64,000 nt of DNA from Coprinopsis marcescibilis (lineage: Eukaryota; Basidiomycota; Agaricomycetes; Agaricales; Psathyrellaceae), in the NCBI GenBank assembly GCA_004369085.1, contig ML210184.1:151704-215703 (forward strand), written 5' to 3'. Positions 24,934-35,402 of the stretch are shown here, in pieces. Within the stretch, counting starts at the first letter, position 1. Every line of letters starts with the position of its first letter. Position numbers and translations under genes: made by a program. The notes beneath the pieces were generated by a model. That model saw only the letters and a program-made list of their open reading frames with translations, did not search any database and was not told the origin of the DNA.

Positions 24934-26926
24934 TTATCTCAGCCCTCTTTGTCCCAAATTCCACCTCCAAAGATCCCTTCCATTCGCAGCCCAAAGGCAG
25001 GCGCCTTCAGGCACACTTCCCACACGTTCTTGGTCTTCACCCGCAGTTTCTATACTGTCGTCTACATCGGACCTGCGTTGTCCAGAATGCGTCATTGGGG
25101 AAACCCGTAGAACTTCTATTGGATCTTCGAACGTCGCTAAGAATGGGTTAGAAAAATTCTGGATGGACCGGGTTTGGTAGCCCGGTGAAGATGTGGAAGG
25201 AGTAGGTGAGGGTAAGGGTGGTCGAAGTGCCTCCCCAGTGCTTAATTGCCATCCACGAATGCGGCAGTCCTGCCCAGATGCATAGAGCAAGTCGGCTTCG
25301 TGGTCGATCGCGAGACCCTGATCAGTAGCATGACGTAAGTTACGCATTATGGTAAGTGAAAGACTAGAGAGGACGGACCAGGTCTTTCCGGTATGAGTTG
25401 ATGTGCCCGAAATATTGTACGGCGGGCTCTGCTTTTGCGCTGACCGAACTCGAGGCGCGCCTCAGGTCGAACAGTTGCAACTATTCGGCCATCAGTTTGA
25501 GTCCAAAGACCTAGAGGGACTGACGTACGTTCCCATCCATATGGCTAACGAGTAACCCTGATTCCAAAGTTCTGCGTGGGGATTGAGCCATCAGCTCCAA
25601 CCTCAAGACGGGCGACCTGGAGTTGTTCTGGGAGCCAGATTTATTGAAACGACTTCCGAACAAAACCTGGCCACGACCCTTGAACCCGATCCGCTTGTCA
25701 AATCTATGGATGGCACCGTTGCGGGATCCTGTGTATATTAGGTGCTGCGAATTATGTTAAAGACAGACCAGAGATTTTTGAATGGGAATACGCACCTCAT
25801 CCTGTACCACAGAGAAAACGTCACTATCCGTGGATAGAAACTGAGGTGATGGGGATTGGTCGACGTCGGGGAGATATATGGCTTTACTGTTGGACCCTAA
25901 GCCAAGCGTTTGTTGAGAGTGCCACACAATAAATATGTGACATGGTGTTACATACCCAGTGTTAGCTCTTTCCCGTAGAGATGTGATGTCCAGAGTTCGC
26001 GAACTTTGGAAAGGGTGATTATGCACATTCGACTAGCCCGGTTGTTAGCACGCTTAGCTGTACCCTCTAGAGGTGGCACCTACTCCAGATGGCGTATATC
26101 CGAGAACACTACACGAGGCGAGTTGCCTGAACCTGTAGCCCTATCGATAGGTCAGGATTTGGAACACGGGCTCGGGGTAGGCTTGAACTTACACCCAACA
26201 CGACGCGGAGGTGGACATCGATGAGATGCTCCCAGAAGGCTGTAAGTTCAGCTCTATTGACCAAGGTAACCAGCTCGAGCGACGAATGCTGGAACAGTGT
26301 GGGTTGGTGCTTTGGTTTTCGTCGTCAGAATAGCGTTCTTGGTCAATTCCTTCGGAGACGTCGCAGCGATAAATCCAGCCGAGGCTGTCACCCAGAATAT
26401 GCAAGCGGTTTTCGGAGTAAGAATCGTCTGGGCTGCATGGGTAAGTCTAGAAAGATTAATGAGTCCTCGGGGCCCAATTCGAGTCTTCTCGAAATCTACT
26501 CACGCAAAACGTCGTGGTGCGACCCGACGTAGGGACGTCCCACCGAGTATGCTTGGTTGTTTGAGAGATATTACCTGCAGTGAGACGCCTAAAATAAAAG
26601 AAATCGCGTTGAAAACTCACTAAAAACCCAATGTATATAAAGTAAATTTACCTGCGTATCTTGTTGTTACCCACCCAATTCCAGCTCTGTGAGCCCATAT
26701 GTACATGATTAACTGGACTATTAACGCCACCCTTCCGCTTCAAGCTAGGTCTTGAGGCTGCTTCTTGCTTTGGCTGCACATGAAGCCCGTCGCCAGTGGT
26801 ACCCGGAGACGATCCTCCAGTGGTCTTAGCGGGAGTTTGTCGCGATGAAGATGCTGGTCTGGCAGATAAAGGAAAGTATCTGTTTTTTTCATGATCCCAG
26901 TAAAGCCCTGGAAGATCTTTGGGCAT
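24934..26926 (-). CDS. DCAF4/WDR21-like WD40 protein
   Basis: Exon 1 (26926-26652) starts MPKDLPGLYWDHEKNRYFPL, matching the LPGxYxDxEKxRYF opening of DCAF4 (WDR21). Later exons, joined by short introns, give WD40-like blades, including SDVFSVVQDE followed by HLIYTGSRNGAIHRFDKRI, which corresponds to the SDVF ... GxRNGxI..xDxR signature of this family. The last exon (to TGA at 24934) contains DHEADLLYASGQDCRIRGW and ends RDLWRWNLGQRG. In animals DCAF4 is a substrate receptor of CUL4-DDB1 ubiquitin ligase; that role is inferred here. Exons between about 26650 and 25340 were only partly resolved by eye. Confidence 0.72.
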
Positions 26927-27794
26927 CGTTGCCGTTGCTTGTTGTTTGACTCCTCCTCGACAATCCGCGAGTCGTCGCCAAGGGTCTTAATTACCTGGTC
27001 CGTGCGTAGATCGCTGACTCAGCTGATTGATGGCGTTTCCGACACGCCGGCGGGACTTGCGTTTCTGAATCTCAACTAAGTATCATCACCGTCAATCTGG
27101 CAGCTGCCCCTGAAGCTTTCTGACAACCTTGCCTCTACCTGAATTCTTATCGGCCTCTCAACTCACTCAGCTCCGTCTCGGATGTGATCGGGCACTTTCT
27201 CAGTACAAGTTTCGTCAGTTCATGTACAATTGTGCTCTCCGCAAATGTCTACTCCGGGCTGTTATCGGGGCCTAACTCCAAGTTTGGTCTTGAACAAACC
27301 ATATCTTTACGTCGACTTTCTCTGGCGCCATTTGTTGACAGCTCAGTGTGCTCTCGCTTCATAAGCATTATGTACTTTCTGCAGCCCAAGAAACCTTGGA
27401 CTTTGGTTGCAGAAGTCGATAGAACTCTCAAGGTGAACGGGTTGGTCGACGATACGTCCGTTCAGATACCCGATACCGTCTTTCTTTCCTATTGTCTCTG
27501 GTCCGATTCCGGAAGCTTGCCACCCAATGTAACCAATCAGGACTCCGCCCAACGAGCATCTTACTCAACTCGTTACTCATCCATCTCATCTGGCCTCAGT
27601 ACAGTCTCATCGCTTTCAGTGAAGGCTTCTTGGACCATTGCGCAACGGAATTGCGCAATGAAACGGAGACCTGGGACCTGGAGAACAGTGTTTCTTGAGG
27701 TTTAAAACACGGCATCAACGAAATGCATTCTTCAGCGTCCTTCTCAAGGATCGCCTCTGTTCCACTTTTCGCACCACACACAAGACCCTCTCAC
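26927..27794. other. divergent intergenic region with an unassigned coding-like stretch
   Basis: A 173-codon plus frame (27184-27705) and a minus frame (27343-27552) overlap. The minus one has somewhat better codon-like composition (ATC, GTC, GAC, AAC, TTC codons), but neither shows a known domain. Part of this region must be the permease promoter. No gene is called. Confidence 0.35.
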
Positions 27795-30161
27795 ATGGCT
27801 TCAGAGGAGAAAGGCTCCGTCAACGAGAAGGCATGCACTGTCGAAACCGCGTCTGCAGATTCCTTGCCCTCATACGAGGAAGCCGCAGTCACAACTGGCG
27901 CTCCGACAGAGAAGGTCAGCCCCTTAGGGTACCATGTAGATTGGATCAGCGTCGTCTTCCTTGTGAGTGCTCAGAATATGCTTCATAGCATCGGATTTAA
28001 CCAAATGAACGGAACAGAGCGTCAGCAAGATGATCGGTACTGGAGTGTTCACCATGCGTACGTCTGACGCGCTTTTTGGCCATGAAGCCATCTCAATCAC
28101 TTTGAATTACCTTTTAGCTGGTGCAATTCTCAAGGGTGTCGGATCCGTTGGTCTAAGCTTAGTGTTCTGGGTTATCGGGTACCTCTTTGCTGGAGGTATG
28201 TGTTCTGCGATGCGGATGTACAGCGCTCTAAACCTGTCTTCGCTAGCGCAACTTTCTGTCTACCTGGAATACCTTTCGTACTTCCCTCATAGGTCGGGAG
28301 CTGATGTGGCGTACCTTGAGAAGGTTCGTTCTTCTTACCGGTACTTCATTAACATCATAGCAAACGTGATTGCAGGCATATCCTCGCCCCCGATTTCCTA
28401 TGCCCACCATATTTGCGGTTCAATCCGTTCTGTTGTCTTTCAGCAGCAGCAACTCCATCAGTGCGTCACCCGTCCTTATTCCTTCATTTTCGGTAGCTCA
28501 AACGGGCCGAAAAAAGTTCTCTCTCAGTACATTCTGGTTGCTGCTGGTGTAGAAACAACACCGTGGAGAATAAGAGGACTTGCCGTTGGCGCGTACAGCG
28601 CCGTTGCTATCAGTGAGCTAGTCATTTCCCTTGACCTCCATTAACCTAATGGATTTGAAAGTCGGAATCGCCAGCACAAAATGGTCCCTTCGGCTTTCAA
28701 ACGCCATAGGGGTTGTGAAGGTTCTAACCCTGGTATTGTACGCATTCATTGCCGGTTCAGTGATCCCCATCGTGTATTCATAATTTCACCTTTAGCATTG
28801 CCATCACAGGTCTAGTTGTGCTGGGCGGCCACACCCAAGTCACTGATCCACACGCCAACTTCCGTAACTCGTTTGCGGGAACAACTAATGACGGAAATGG
28901 TTTGGCAACCTCATTGGTCAAAGTTAACTTTGCTTATGGTGGCTTTGAAGTCAGTAAACCTTGGTTTTTGAGCCAGAGACCCTGTCATAAGCTAACCTAT
29001 AATCGCACAGAATGCTTTCACTGTGGTCAACGAAGTTAGGGTATGTGTGCGTTGAATATTCCAGCACCTTGATACTCAACCCACTCTTGTGTCCAGGACC
29101 CAGTCAACACTCTGAAATTCTACGCCCCCCTCTCCCTCACGATCGTGTTCGTATTATATATGTTCGCTAATGTTGCATATTTCGCAGCGAGTGAGTCGAA
29201 TCGTCGCCTATTGCATAGGTAGTGGTGCTGATCCAGCGTCATAGTTCCAAAAGAGTCAATCAGGACGTCCAAGGAACTCACAGCAAGCTTATTCTTCACT
29301 GCTGTGTTTGGATCCACAAGGGCTGTTACCGCTCTCAGTGCACTTGTTGCCGTGAGCAGTTTCGGAAACCTTCTAGCAGTCGTTATCGGTAACTCGAGAG
29401 TTATTCGGGAATGCGGAAGACAAGGTGTTCTGCCTTATCCTAGATTCTGGGCTTCCACTCGGCCATTCAATACTCCACTCGGACCATTCCTTCTGGATTG
29501 GGTCCTGACTGTCATCGTTATCATTGCTCCCCCTGCTGGTGACGCATATAACTTTAGTATGTGTCGAGATCTTATTCATTCTTCGCAACTCCGACTTACC
29601 TTGCCGGGTCACAGTTGCCAACCTCCAATCCTACCCCGCAAATGTTTTCATGTTCTTGCTAACTCTTGGTCTTTTCTTTGTGCGCAAACGTCGAGTGAGT
29701 ATCGGAGCGCCCCGCTCAGAGTTTGTGGCATGGAACGGGGTTTTGGTTTTCACTATGCTTGTGAACGTCTATCTCCTCGTTCTTCCCTGGGTGCCGCCCG
29801 TAGGTGGAATCTATGCAGGAGACGTCAGCTTCTTCTACGCCACGTACTGCATTGTCGGTCTCGCCATGTGAGTAGCCTTCAACTTGCATTTATGCTCGTG
29901 ACGCTTATTTTATTTCTTTCATTCGACTCTTTTAGCCTCGCGATTTCTTCGGGTGTCTACGCCCTCATCATCGTCATTTTGCCGAAGTATGGCAACTACA
30001 CTATTCGGCAGCTCCTAGAGAAGCTTCCGGACGGTGCGCAAACGAATAGACTTATCAAGGTTCCCAACGCGGAGCTGGTGGAATGGGATGCCAATCACGA
30101 CGAGCAAGGGAATGTCATTGACCAGAAGACTGGTAAGATTGTCAATACGGCTCAGAAGTAA
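27795..30161 (+). CDS. MUP1: amino-acid permease, high-affinity methionine (MUP1/LAT) type
   Basis: The start was taken at the ATG 27795 (MASEEKGSVNEK); an in-frame ATG at 27723 would add a 24-residue leader. The soluble N terminus is followed by about 12 hydrophobic segments of the APC superfamily. Landmarks are MIGTGVF at the end of TM1 (substrate-binding glycines), LKGVGSVGLSLVFWVIGYL, SVYLEYLSYFPHRSGADVAYLE, AYPRPRFPMPTIFAVQS, KVNFAYGGFENAFTVVNEV, LTASLFFTAVFGSTRAVTAL, GNLLAVVIGNSRVIRECGRQG and FNTPLGPFLLDWVLTV. The charged C terminus ends NTAQK with TAA at 30159-30161. About nine short introns interrupt it. In yeast Mup1 imports methionine and cysteine at the plasma membrane under nutrient control; the exact substrate here is inferred. 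Confidence 0.87.
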
Positions 30162-30582
30162 ACCTCGGATTTAGTATACATTCCATTCATCCCTTTATCA
30201 TCTTTCTACATTCTCACACGCCGGTATACGAATCGGAAGCTATACGAATCAGTTTATACACAGATGTTTTTTCTTCTTACTTTTAAATGCTTTTCGAAGA
30301 TTGAAGCTCGAGGAAATGGATTGAACGCAAGCACAATGCTTGCAAGACTCAAGCTACCGGTAGTATAGAGCGAGAGATTATGCAATAATACTTCGGTACT
30401 ACGGATAAGTCACGAACACCGGTTAGTTGAAATGGCCTTTCGGTTACGGGCGCTTATGAGTAACCTAACCTTCCGCTTTCACATCGGAGCTCGACGGCCT
30501 GCAAAAGCTGTCTAGAATGGACATTCATGGACCATGATGTCAGCGTAAATGGATTCCAGATACATATTACGACATTACAACA
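30162..30582. other. convergent intergenic region
   Basis: The 3' flank of the permease and the 3' flank of the RNase-like gene meet here. I checked for a tRNA-like fold near 30300-30370 and found none. Nothing else is seen. Confidence 0.45.
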
Positions 30583-31240
30583 CTATTTACGCCTCCGCGT
30601 GGGCTTGGGCTTACTCCCGTGAATTCGGAAATGGTCGTTTGCTCCTGGAGCACCGGGACCCCTCTTCTGGTCATGAGCAACAACTCCCTTGAGCCGCAGT
30701 TTCCCTTGCCGTTCTTGCATAATAACCCGTGCAGGTCCTTTGGCGCCGTTTGCTTTTGGGTTCTTGTTGGGAAGAGGGTATTCGTAGCCAGGCCCCTTCA
30801 TTTTGGGCAAGGATTTTGCGTTCTTGGCGCCTGGCTTCTGAGGGCTATGATGTTTATTGTTGTTGAACACCTTGAGCGGTGACTTTTTGATTTGTGTCTT
30901 GCTCGCTCCTTGGAGGCGCTTGTGCTCAGTATTGGCTGCCTTGACTGCCTTGTTGACATCCTTTCGAGTGTATGTTTCTGATAGGCGCCGTGCTATTCAG
31001 TACCGCATCAGCATTGAAATTAATCAACTCACGAGCTGGCTTTCCTCCACCGCCTGGGACTTTCCATTGGGTGTTTTGCTTCCTGCGAGGCTCTCTGCGG
31101 AAGATCTCGACTGAGTCCTCTAGCAGGTCTTGCCGGACCTCGAGGTCTGTGTCACGACCTGAGAGTGTGTTGGACGGGATTACGAGGCCCGATACAAGGG
31201 TAAAAAGGAAAGAGGCAGCGACGAGGGCGTTGAAGCGCAT
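30583..31240 (-). CDS. secreted RNase-T1/N1-like small protein
   Basis: Two exons (31240-31033 and 30977-30583; intron GTGAGT...ATCAG) give 200 residues. The first 18-20 form a classic signal peptide (MRFNALVAASFLFTLVSG). Residues about 22-65 look like a pro-region with basic pairs near 48-54 that could be Kex2 sites. The C-terminal half has the order of the fungal guanyl-RNase fold: a Tyr-Glu-Tyr-Pro strand, GPAR-V-I, then G-V-V-A-H-D. Glu135, Arg153 and His171 would match the catalytic Glu/Arg/His; the usual first His is not clearly present. Length and secretion suit the RNase T1/ribotoxin-like or RNase-like effector families. Activity is inference. The very basic C terminus (PTRRRK) is unusual for T1-type enzymes. 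A truncated relative lies at 15296-15565. Confidence 0.6.
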
Positions 31241-31609
31241 CTGAACAAGTCATGCAGCTGTCAAATAGTATAAAAGAATGAGCGTCGACTTACTGTTTTC
31301 GAGCGAGCTAGGAGTTGTTAGGTTGGGGTGAGGGCGATGATTCGTGCACCAGCTAGACAAGCGATAACGGTGTCAGCCGTCATGCATATGATAGGAAAGA
31401 GGATACTTACGCAACAGTTGGGAAAGACCAGCTTTCTCTGAAGTTGTCCTGACCGGGAGCTCACACCTTTATAGCATTTCCCGTTAGCGACCTAGGGCCA
31501 AAAGGGTAGGTTCTCCAGTGATGGAGCCGCAGTAATGTCAGGACATAGATAGCATCGCTTGACCGTTACACGGTGTTACCTGATGCAATGAGGAGTCGCC
31601 GCCAGTGGG
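31241..31609. other. 5' flank and probable 5'UTR introns of the RNase-like gene
   Basis: On the minus strand, GTAAGT donors appear near 31294 and 31410, and a CAG acceptor lies directly before the ATG at 31240. The leader therefore probably contains two introns. The right part abuts the TIR element at 31610. Confidence 0.45.
31468..31473 (-). promoter_or_regulatory. possible TATA box of the RNase-like gene
   Basis: TATAAA is read on the minus strand about 230 bp upstream of the ATG. The distance fits if the leader is spliced as described for 31241-31609. Positional evidence only. Confidence 0.4.
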
Positions 31610-31705
31610 TAGACCGGTGACCGGTCGTCGCGTGACTGTGCCAGGTCACGTTATGAAGACGCAGTCTGTCGATAAGACGACCGGTACAGCTGGGTTTGAA
31701 TTGGC
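31610..31705 (+). repeat. left terminal inverted repeat
   Basis: It pairs with 32191-32287 in inverted orientation. The outer tip is TAGACCGGTGACCGGTCG. The inner 15 bases diverge by small indels. Confidence 0.8.
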
Positions 31706-31881
31706 AGGAACGGCATGGGATTTCTGTCGAATTTACCAATTAGGAAGGATAGCACGGCCCGTGCCTGTTCCGAGCTGCGGGCGCGTCGACGCCCTTCGTT
31801 CACCTTTCTCCCCCCTGCATGGGGTCCTTCAATTAAGCCTTGTTTTCCTGTTTACTTTTTTTTTTTGCCGTATGTTTATCG

Positions 31882-32106
31882 ATGGATCTTGACAAAATGA
31901 GCCTTGAAGAGGCTCTTGACTCGGTCAGAAAGCTTCCACAGGACGACCTTCAGTACCTTTTCTACGCGAAAATCCCTGTTCATAAAGCGCCGTCTCAGTT
32001 CTGGGATCGTTTCAGGGCAAAGAAGAGACTCAGTGGCCTCAGATGCTGCTTCCTGGCCTGCTATTTTGTCGGTGCACCACCAGCGCTGGCCATCCCATGC
32101 GTATGA
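31882..32106 (+). CDS. small ORF inside the TIR element
   Basis: ATG at 31882 begins MDLDKMSLEEALDSVRKLPQ; TGA is at 32104-32106, giving 74 residues. The first two thirds look coding (a helical, charged, regular codon pattern), while the tail (GLRCCFLACYFVGAPP) resembles read-through into non-coding sequence. It may be one exon of a captured gene or of a remnant element gene. It does not resemble a transposase. I do not recognise the family. Confidence 0.3.
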   Translation: MDLDKMSLEEALDSVRKLPQDDLQYLFYAKIPVHKAPSQFWDRFRAKKRLSGLRCCFLACYFVGAPPALAIPCV

Positions 32107-32190
32107 AGTCTGAATGTAGGTGGGCCAAGGGGGTCGAATGTGATTATCTCATCTTTGATGGCTTCCCAAATAGGAAGCCATGCACCTACA

Positions 32191-32287
32191 GCCAAATTAA
32201 ATACCAGCTGTACCGGTCGTCTTATCGACAGACTCCGTCTTCATAACGTGACCTGGAACAGTCACGCGACGAGCGGTCACCGGTCTA
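32191..32287 (-). repeat. right terminal inverted repeat
   Basis: It is the inverted copy of 31610-31705. The outer end on plus is CGGTCACCGGTCTA. Confidence 0.8.
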
Positions 32288-33535
32288 GGGGGTACCTTGG
32301 TCTCGCGTGAAGTACTATCATGTCACGTTGTCCATCAAAATGAGGAGCATTGCCACTGCGACCAGCACTTTGAGAACGATTTAAATGGAACATTGCATCC
32401 ATGACACTATCAGATCTAAAGATGTATCTACGCCTGCTGATTGCACAAGAGTAAGAATAACTTGTGTTGCGACCGAGGTGAAACCAAGATTCCCGAAATT
32501 CTCGGCTGAAATTCTACTGTGTGGGCTGATCAACGAATTTCCTTTTATGTGTGGTAACCAGCGCTACATAACAGCTCTCGGAGTGCAAGGGTGACTGTTA
32601 TGGCAGCCGTAGACCCGTCACGGCCTCATGGTAATACTCTTGTTTCCCTGCGCAGGATACTGCGAAGGCATAGGCATCATAGATTTGGTGCCAATTGCCC
32701 AAATGAGTAAACAAAGATGACAGAAAGCCGCCCAATCGTGTGCAGCGAGACTAAAGGTCGCTATGGGGTTGCCATCATCTTCAGACTTCCGCGGAGGCTC
32801 CTTTACAAGAAATTCGACATTGTTTGCAAATCCACTCACACACAAGTACACCTAGTCTATAGACAGGGAAGAGTATCTTTCTTCTCCGAAGAACATCTGA
32901 CCTGACTCAGGATACAAACATATTTGTGGGTATATGGAAAGTCTATCCGTCATGGATATCATCTGTACAGGTTTCTGCGATGGCAGTGTACAGTTGCATA
33001 AAGACGCGCAGCGCTGTAGAAATTGTTACCAAGTTTTACTCGGAGTGAGTTAATTACTAGCCTATCTACGGTCATGTTGGCATTGGCCGTGACACTGGTT
33101 GGTACAAAAGGACCTTTGTTGCACAAGAAAGCACTGCGGTAAACCAAATGGTGATGATGACAGGTATACTACAAAGTATTATGATGTCCGAAGGTCATTA
33201 CTAGAAGTACAAGTACATGAAATTTCAAGGTGGTTGGAAGGAGGGGATGAGTAGTCGGTGTCATAAGGAACCCAAAATAGTCCAGGTGTTTTAGTCTGTA
33301 AAAAAAAATTGATTTGGGAAAAACACTCGCTGTACAGCTGCATGGCGAGACATTGATTCGTGAGATGGTGGGTGCCATTAATTAAGGCAAGAGGCACGTT
33401 GTAAAGTGGGTGATTACTGGGCGATTTTAGCAGTAGCGAGCCATTAAGCAGAGCGAATGTAGTCGTGGTGGCGGAGGTCAAAGACAAATATGAACGTGGC
33501 AGTCGTAAATGACGTTGGACGATTCAGGGAACTGT
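32288..33535. other. gene-poor stretch
   Basis: Only short frames of 60-100 codons occur on either strand. One at 33179-33487 (minus) lies just downstream of the Kre9-like gene and shows no known domain. No repeats beyond the adjacent TIR element were noticed. Confidence 0.4.
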
Positions 33536-34105
33536 TTAATCCCAGCCGCAGGTGGGGACCGGTCCGTCAATGGGTTCGTCGCCGATGATGCGGAAGGTGG
33601 GTCCAGCGTTTCCAGAATTTCCAAAGACTACAGAAGTGCAAATATGTGAGTATTGGCGAGACATCGGTAGAGAGTTTACGTACGAACGACTTGGTAGTAT
33701 CCAGGCGTCACCTCAGGAACGGTAACATCGTAGCTGCCGAGGAGGATATCGAAATTGGACGCGAGGGGATGGTCCAAATCCAAGCGTCTAGTCTCGCAGT
33801 TCTTCAACACGATGTGTCCGTTCTTGTTGGTGATCTGCGATGGCGGACTGGAAACGTCCCTAAAGAATAATGTGAGTCTACGGTGTCCACGGGTTACTTT
33901 CTCGTACGTACCAAGTCACGGTTTGCGTGGTTCCAATCGTCCATGCACTGTTCTCGCTGGGCTCAATCACTGGGGGAACAAACACGTCCCGGTTTTCCAA
34001 AGACTCGGCAGGTACTGGAGCGGGTGCTGCCAACACCACCTGAACGGAGAATACCAGGGCGAAGACAGAGAGGAAGATTTTCAGGACAGAAGTAGAGAAC
34101 TGCAT
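33536..34105 (-). CDS. secreted Kre9/Knh1-type single-domain protein
   Basis: Three exons (34105-33912, 33859-33684, 33627-33536; GT-AG introns 33860-33911 and 33628-33683) give 153 residues. It begins MQFSTSVLKIFLSVFALVFS...LAAPAP, a clear signal peptide with AxA cleavage near residue 26. The mature part FVPPVIEPSENSAWTIGTTQ, then VTWDVSSPPSQITNKNGHIV and YDVTVPEVTPGYYQVV ... FGNSGNAGPTFRI, is the Kre9/Knh1 N-terminal beta-sandwich (often annotated as Ser-Thr-rich GPI-anchored membrane family). It ends GPVPTCGWD with no GPI signal, so it is probably freely secreted or wall-associated. The function is unknown beyond a presumed cell-wall role. Confidence 0.8.
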
Positions 34106-35402
34106 CGTGAATCGAGAGGATGAACCGTTGGTGAGGAAAGGGGTGAGGAATTAGGAATCAAGAGATGAAGTGGGGAATGGGGAGTCCAAGCGTAGAATGC
34201 AGCCTACTTATACATGTCATGGTCGGGTGCGGGTATCGTACTCCTAAAAGCTCCACTACATCGCTTCGTCCTCCGCTCCACGATGGTCCAGAGATGCATG
34301 GAAGGTGCCGGAAGCCCCTACGCCCGCGTAATGCCGCCGAATCGTGCTCAAGCACTGACTTCTACCTCAGCTTCGGCTTCCAACTCTGAGCATATGCTTA
34401 AGGCACTGCTTCTTGGTAGCCCAAATGGACTGAGGACAAAGGGAGTTGTTAGAGATGAACGGGGAGATCTACAGACAAAATGCCGAAGGTACTAGCCATG
34501 CAGCAAAGGCATGATGCACAGGCCGGGGCTCCATCCCCATCGTGCGAGATTAACTGTAAGCATGAGTCCATCGCGAGTCTTCGATGCGCGTTCTTTTACA
34601 CCCTCCTGACCTTATCTGCGCCTTCGAATCCCTAGTGCAATCGTTGGTGATGCTGCTTATTGGCCAGCTGTAGCAATGAGCTATAAGCCTCAGATAATCG
34701 ATGTCTGCCTGGAATAGACTGTCGGCCACCTATTTCCGACCCAGAGATTGAGCAAAGGAAATCACAAGATCTTCGAGTTGACGGCGGGATTCTCGACGTT
34801 CTGGCCGACGATTTGGTGCTCGAAACTTTTGGTAACACCTGTATGAGTGCAGCAAATTTTTGCAGTATAACCGGGATCTGGCTAGCAAGATGGGGATGAA
34901 CGTTGAAGCTTGAAAGGCGAGACTCCGAGAGCCAACTTTTCCATCCAGTTCACCAAGTTCCCAGGGACAGCCACGTTTATTGTAGCCCCTATCTACGTCA
35001 TCGATAAAATCAGATTTAGCGCCGCGTTAGAATGCGGCCGCAGCAGTGGCCTTTTCAATCCGTTACTAGTACGTATGTATATGATTCGGATCCATTTCTA
35101 TTCTGAATGAAGCACGTCTATTAAGTTCTACGATCGGTATGTTTATCACTCATCGTTCATTCATAATAGCTCCTGAGCGGAAAACTCAAGATGCGTAGAC
35201 TTCGGGTACGACAGGTACGAAATGGACGTAGAGATAATCCCGTAGATCAAAGTCGTAGAGCGACGGCCTAAAATTTAAGAGCATCGTCAGCAAAATGAAT
35301 CATCGGTAACCTGCTCTCCGAGTGCCTTTTGGGTTCTGCTGCTCGGAGTTTGGGTCAAAGATACTCGATTATGGCTTTTGAGAGCAACTCGTGGTGTGGA
35401 TA
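34106..35402. other. gene-poor stretch
   Basis: The left end is the promoter of the Kre9-like gene. Short frames elsewhere have no recognisable domain. Nothing else is supported. Confidence 0.4.
34208..34212 (-). promoter_or_regulatory. possible TATA box of the Kre9-like gene
   Basis: TATAA on the minus strand lies about 105 bp upstream of the ATG at 34105, the usual fungal spacing. Positional evidence only. Confidence 0.4.

Larger units (their letters stand above)
31610..32287. mobile_element. 678-bp element with long terminal inverted repeats (MITE-like)
   Basis: The sequence at 31610-31705 and the reverse complement of 32191-32287 match over about 96 bp, with three substitutions in the first 80 bases and a few differences at the inner end. 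Both ends read inward TAGACCGGTGACC. TA at each tip could be the target duplication (Tc1/mariner style), or the flanking GGG on both sides could be a 3-bp duplication. No transposase is encoded; the only internal frame is a small ORF at 31882-32106. This looks like a non-autonomous DNA transposon of MITE size. The family is not identified. Confidence 0.75.

Noticed and set aside
30290..30370. tRNA-like segment
   Set aside because: No cloverleaf with paired acceptor and T-arm could be drawn; the sequence only contains a short inverted repeat.
33179..33487. 102-codon minus frame after the Kre9-like gene
   Set aside because: No domain or start context is seen; it is probably 3' flank.
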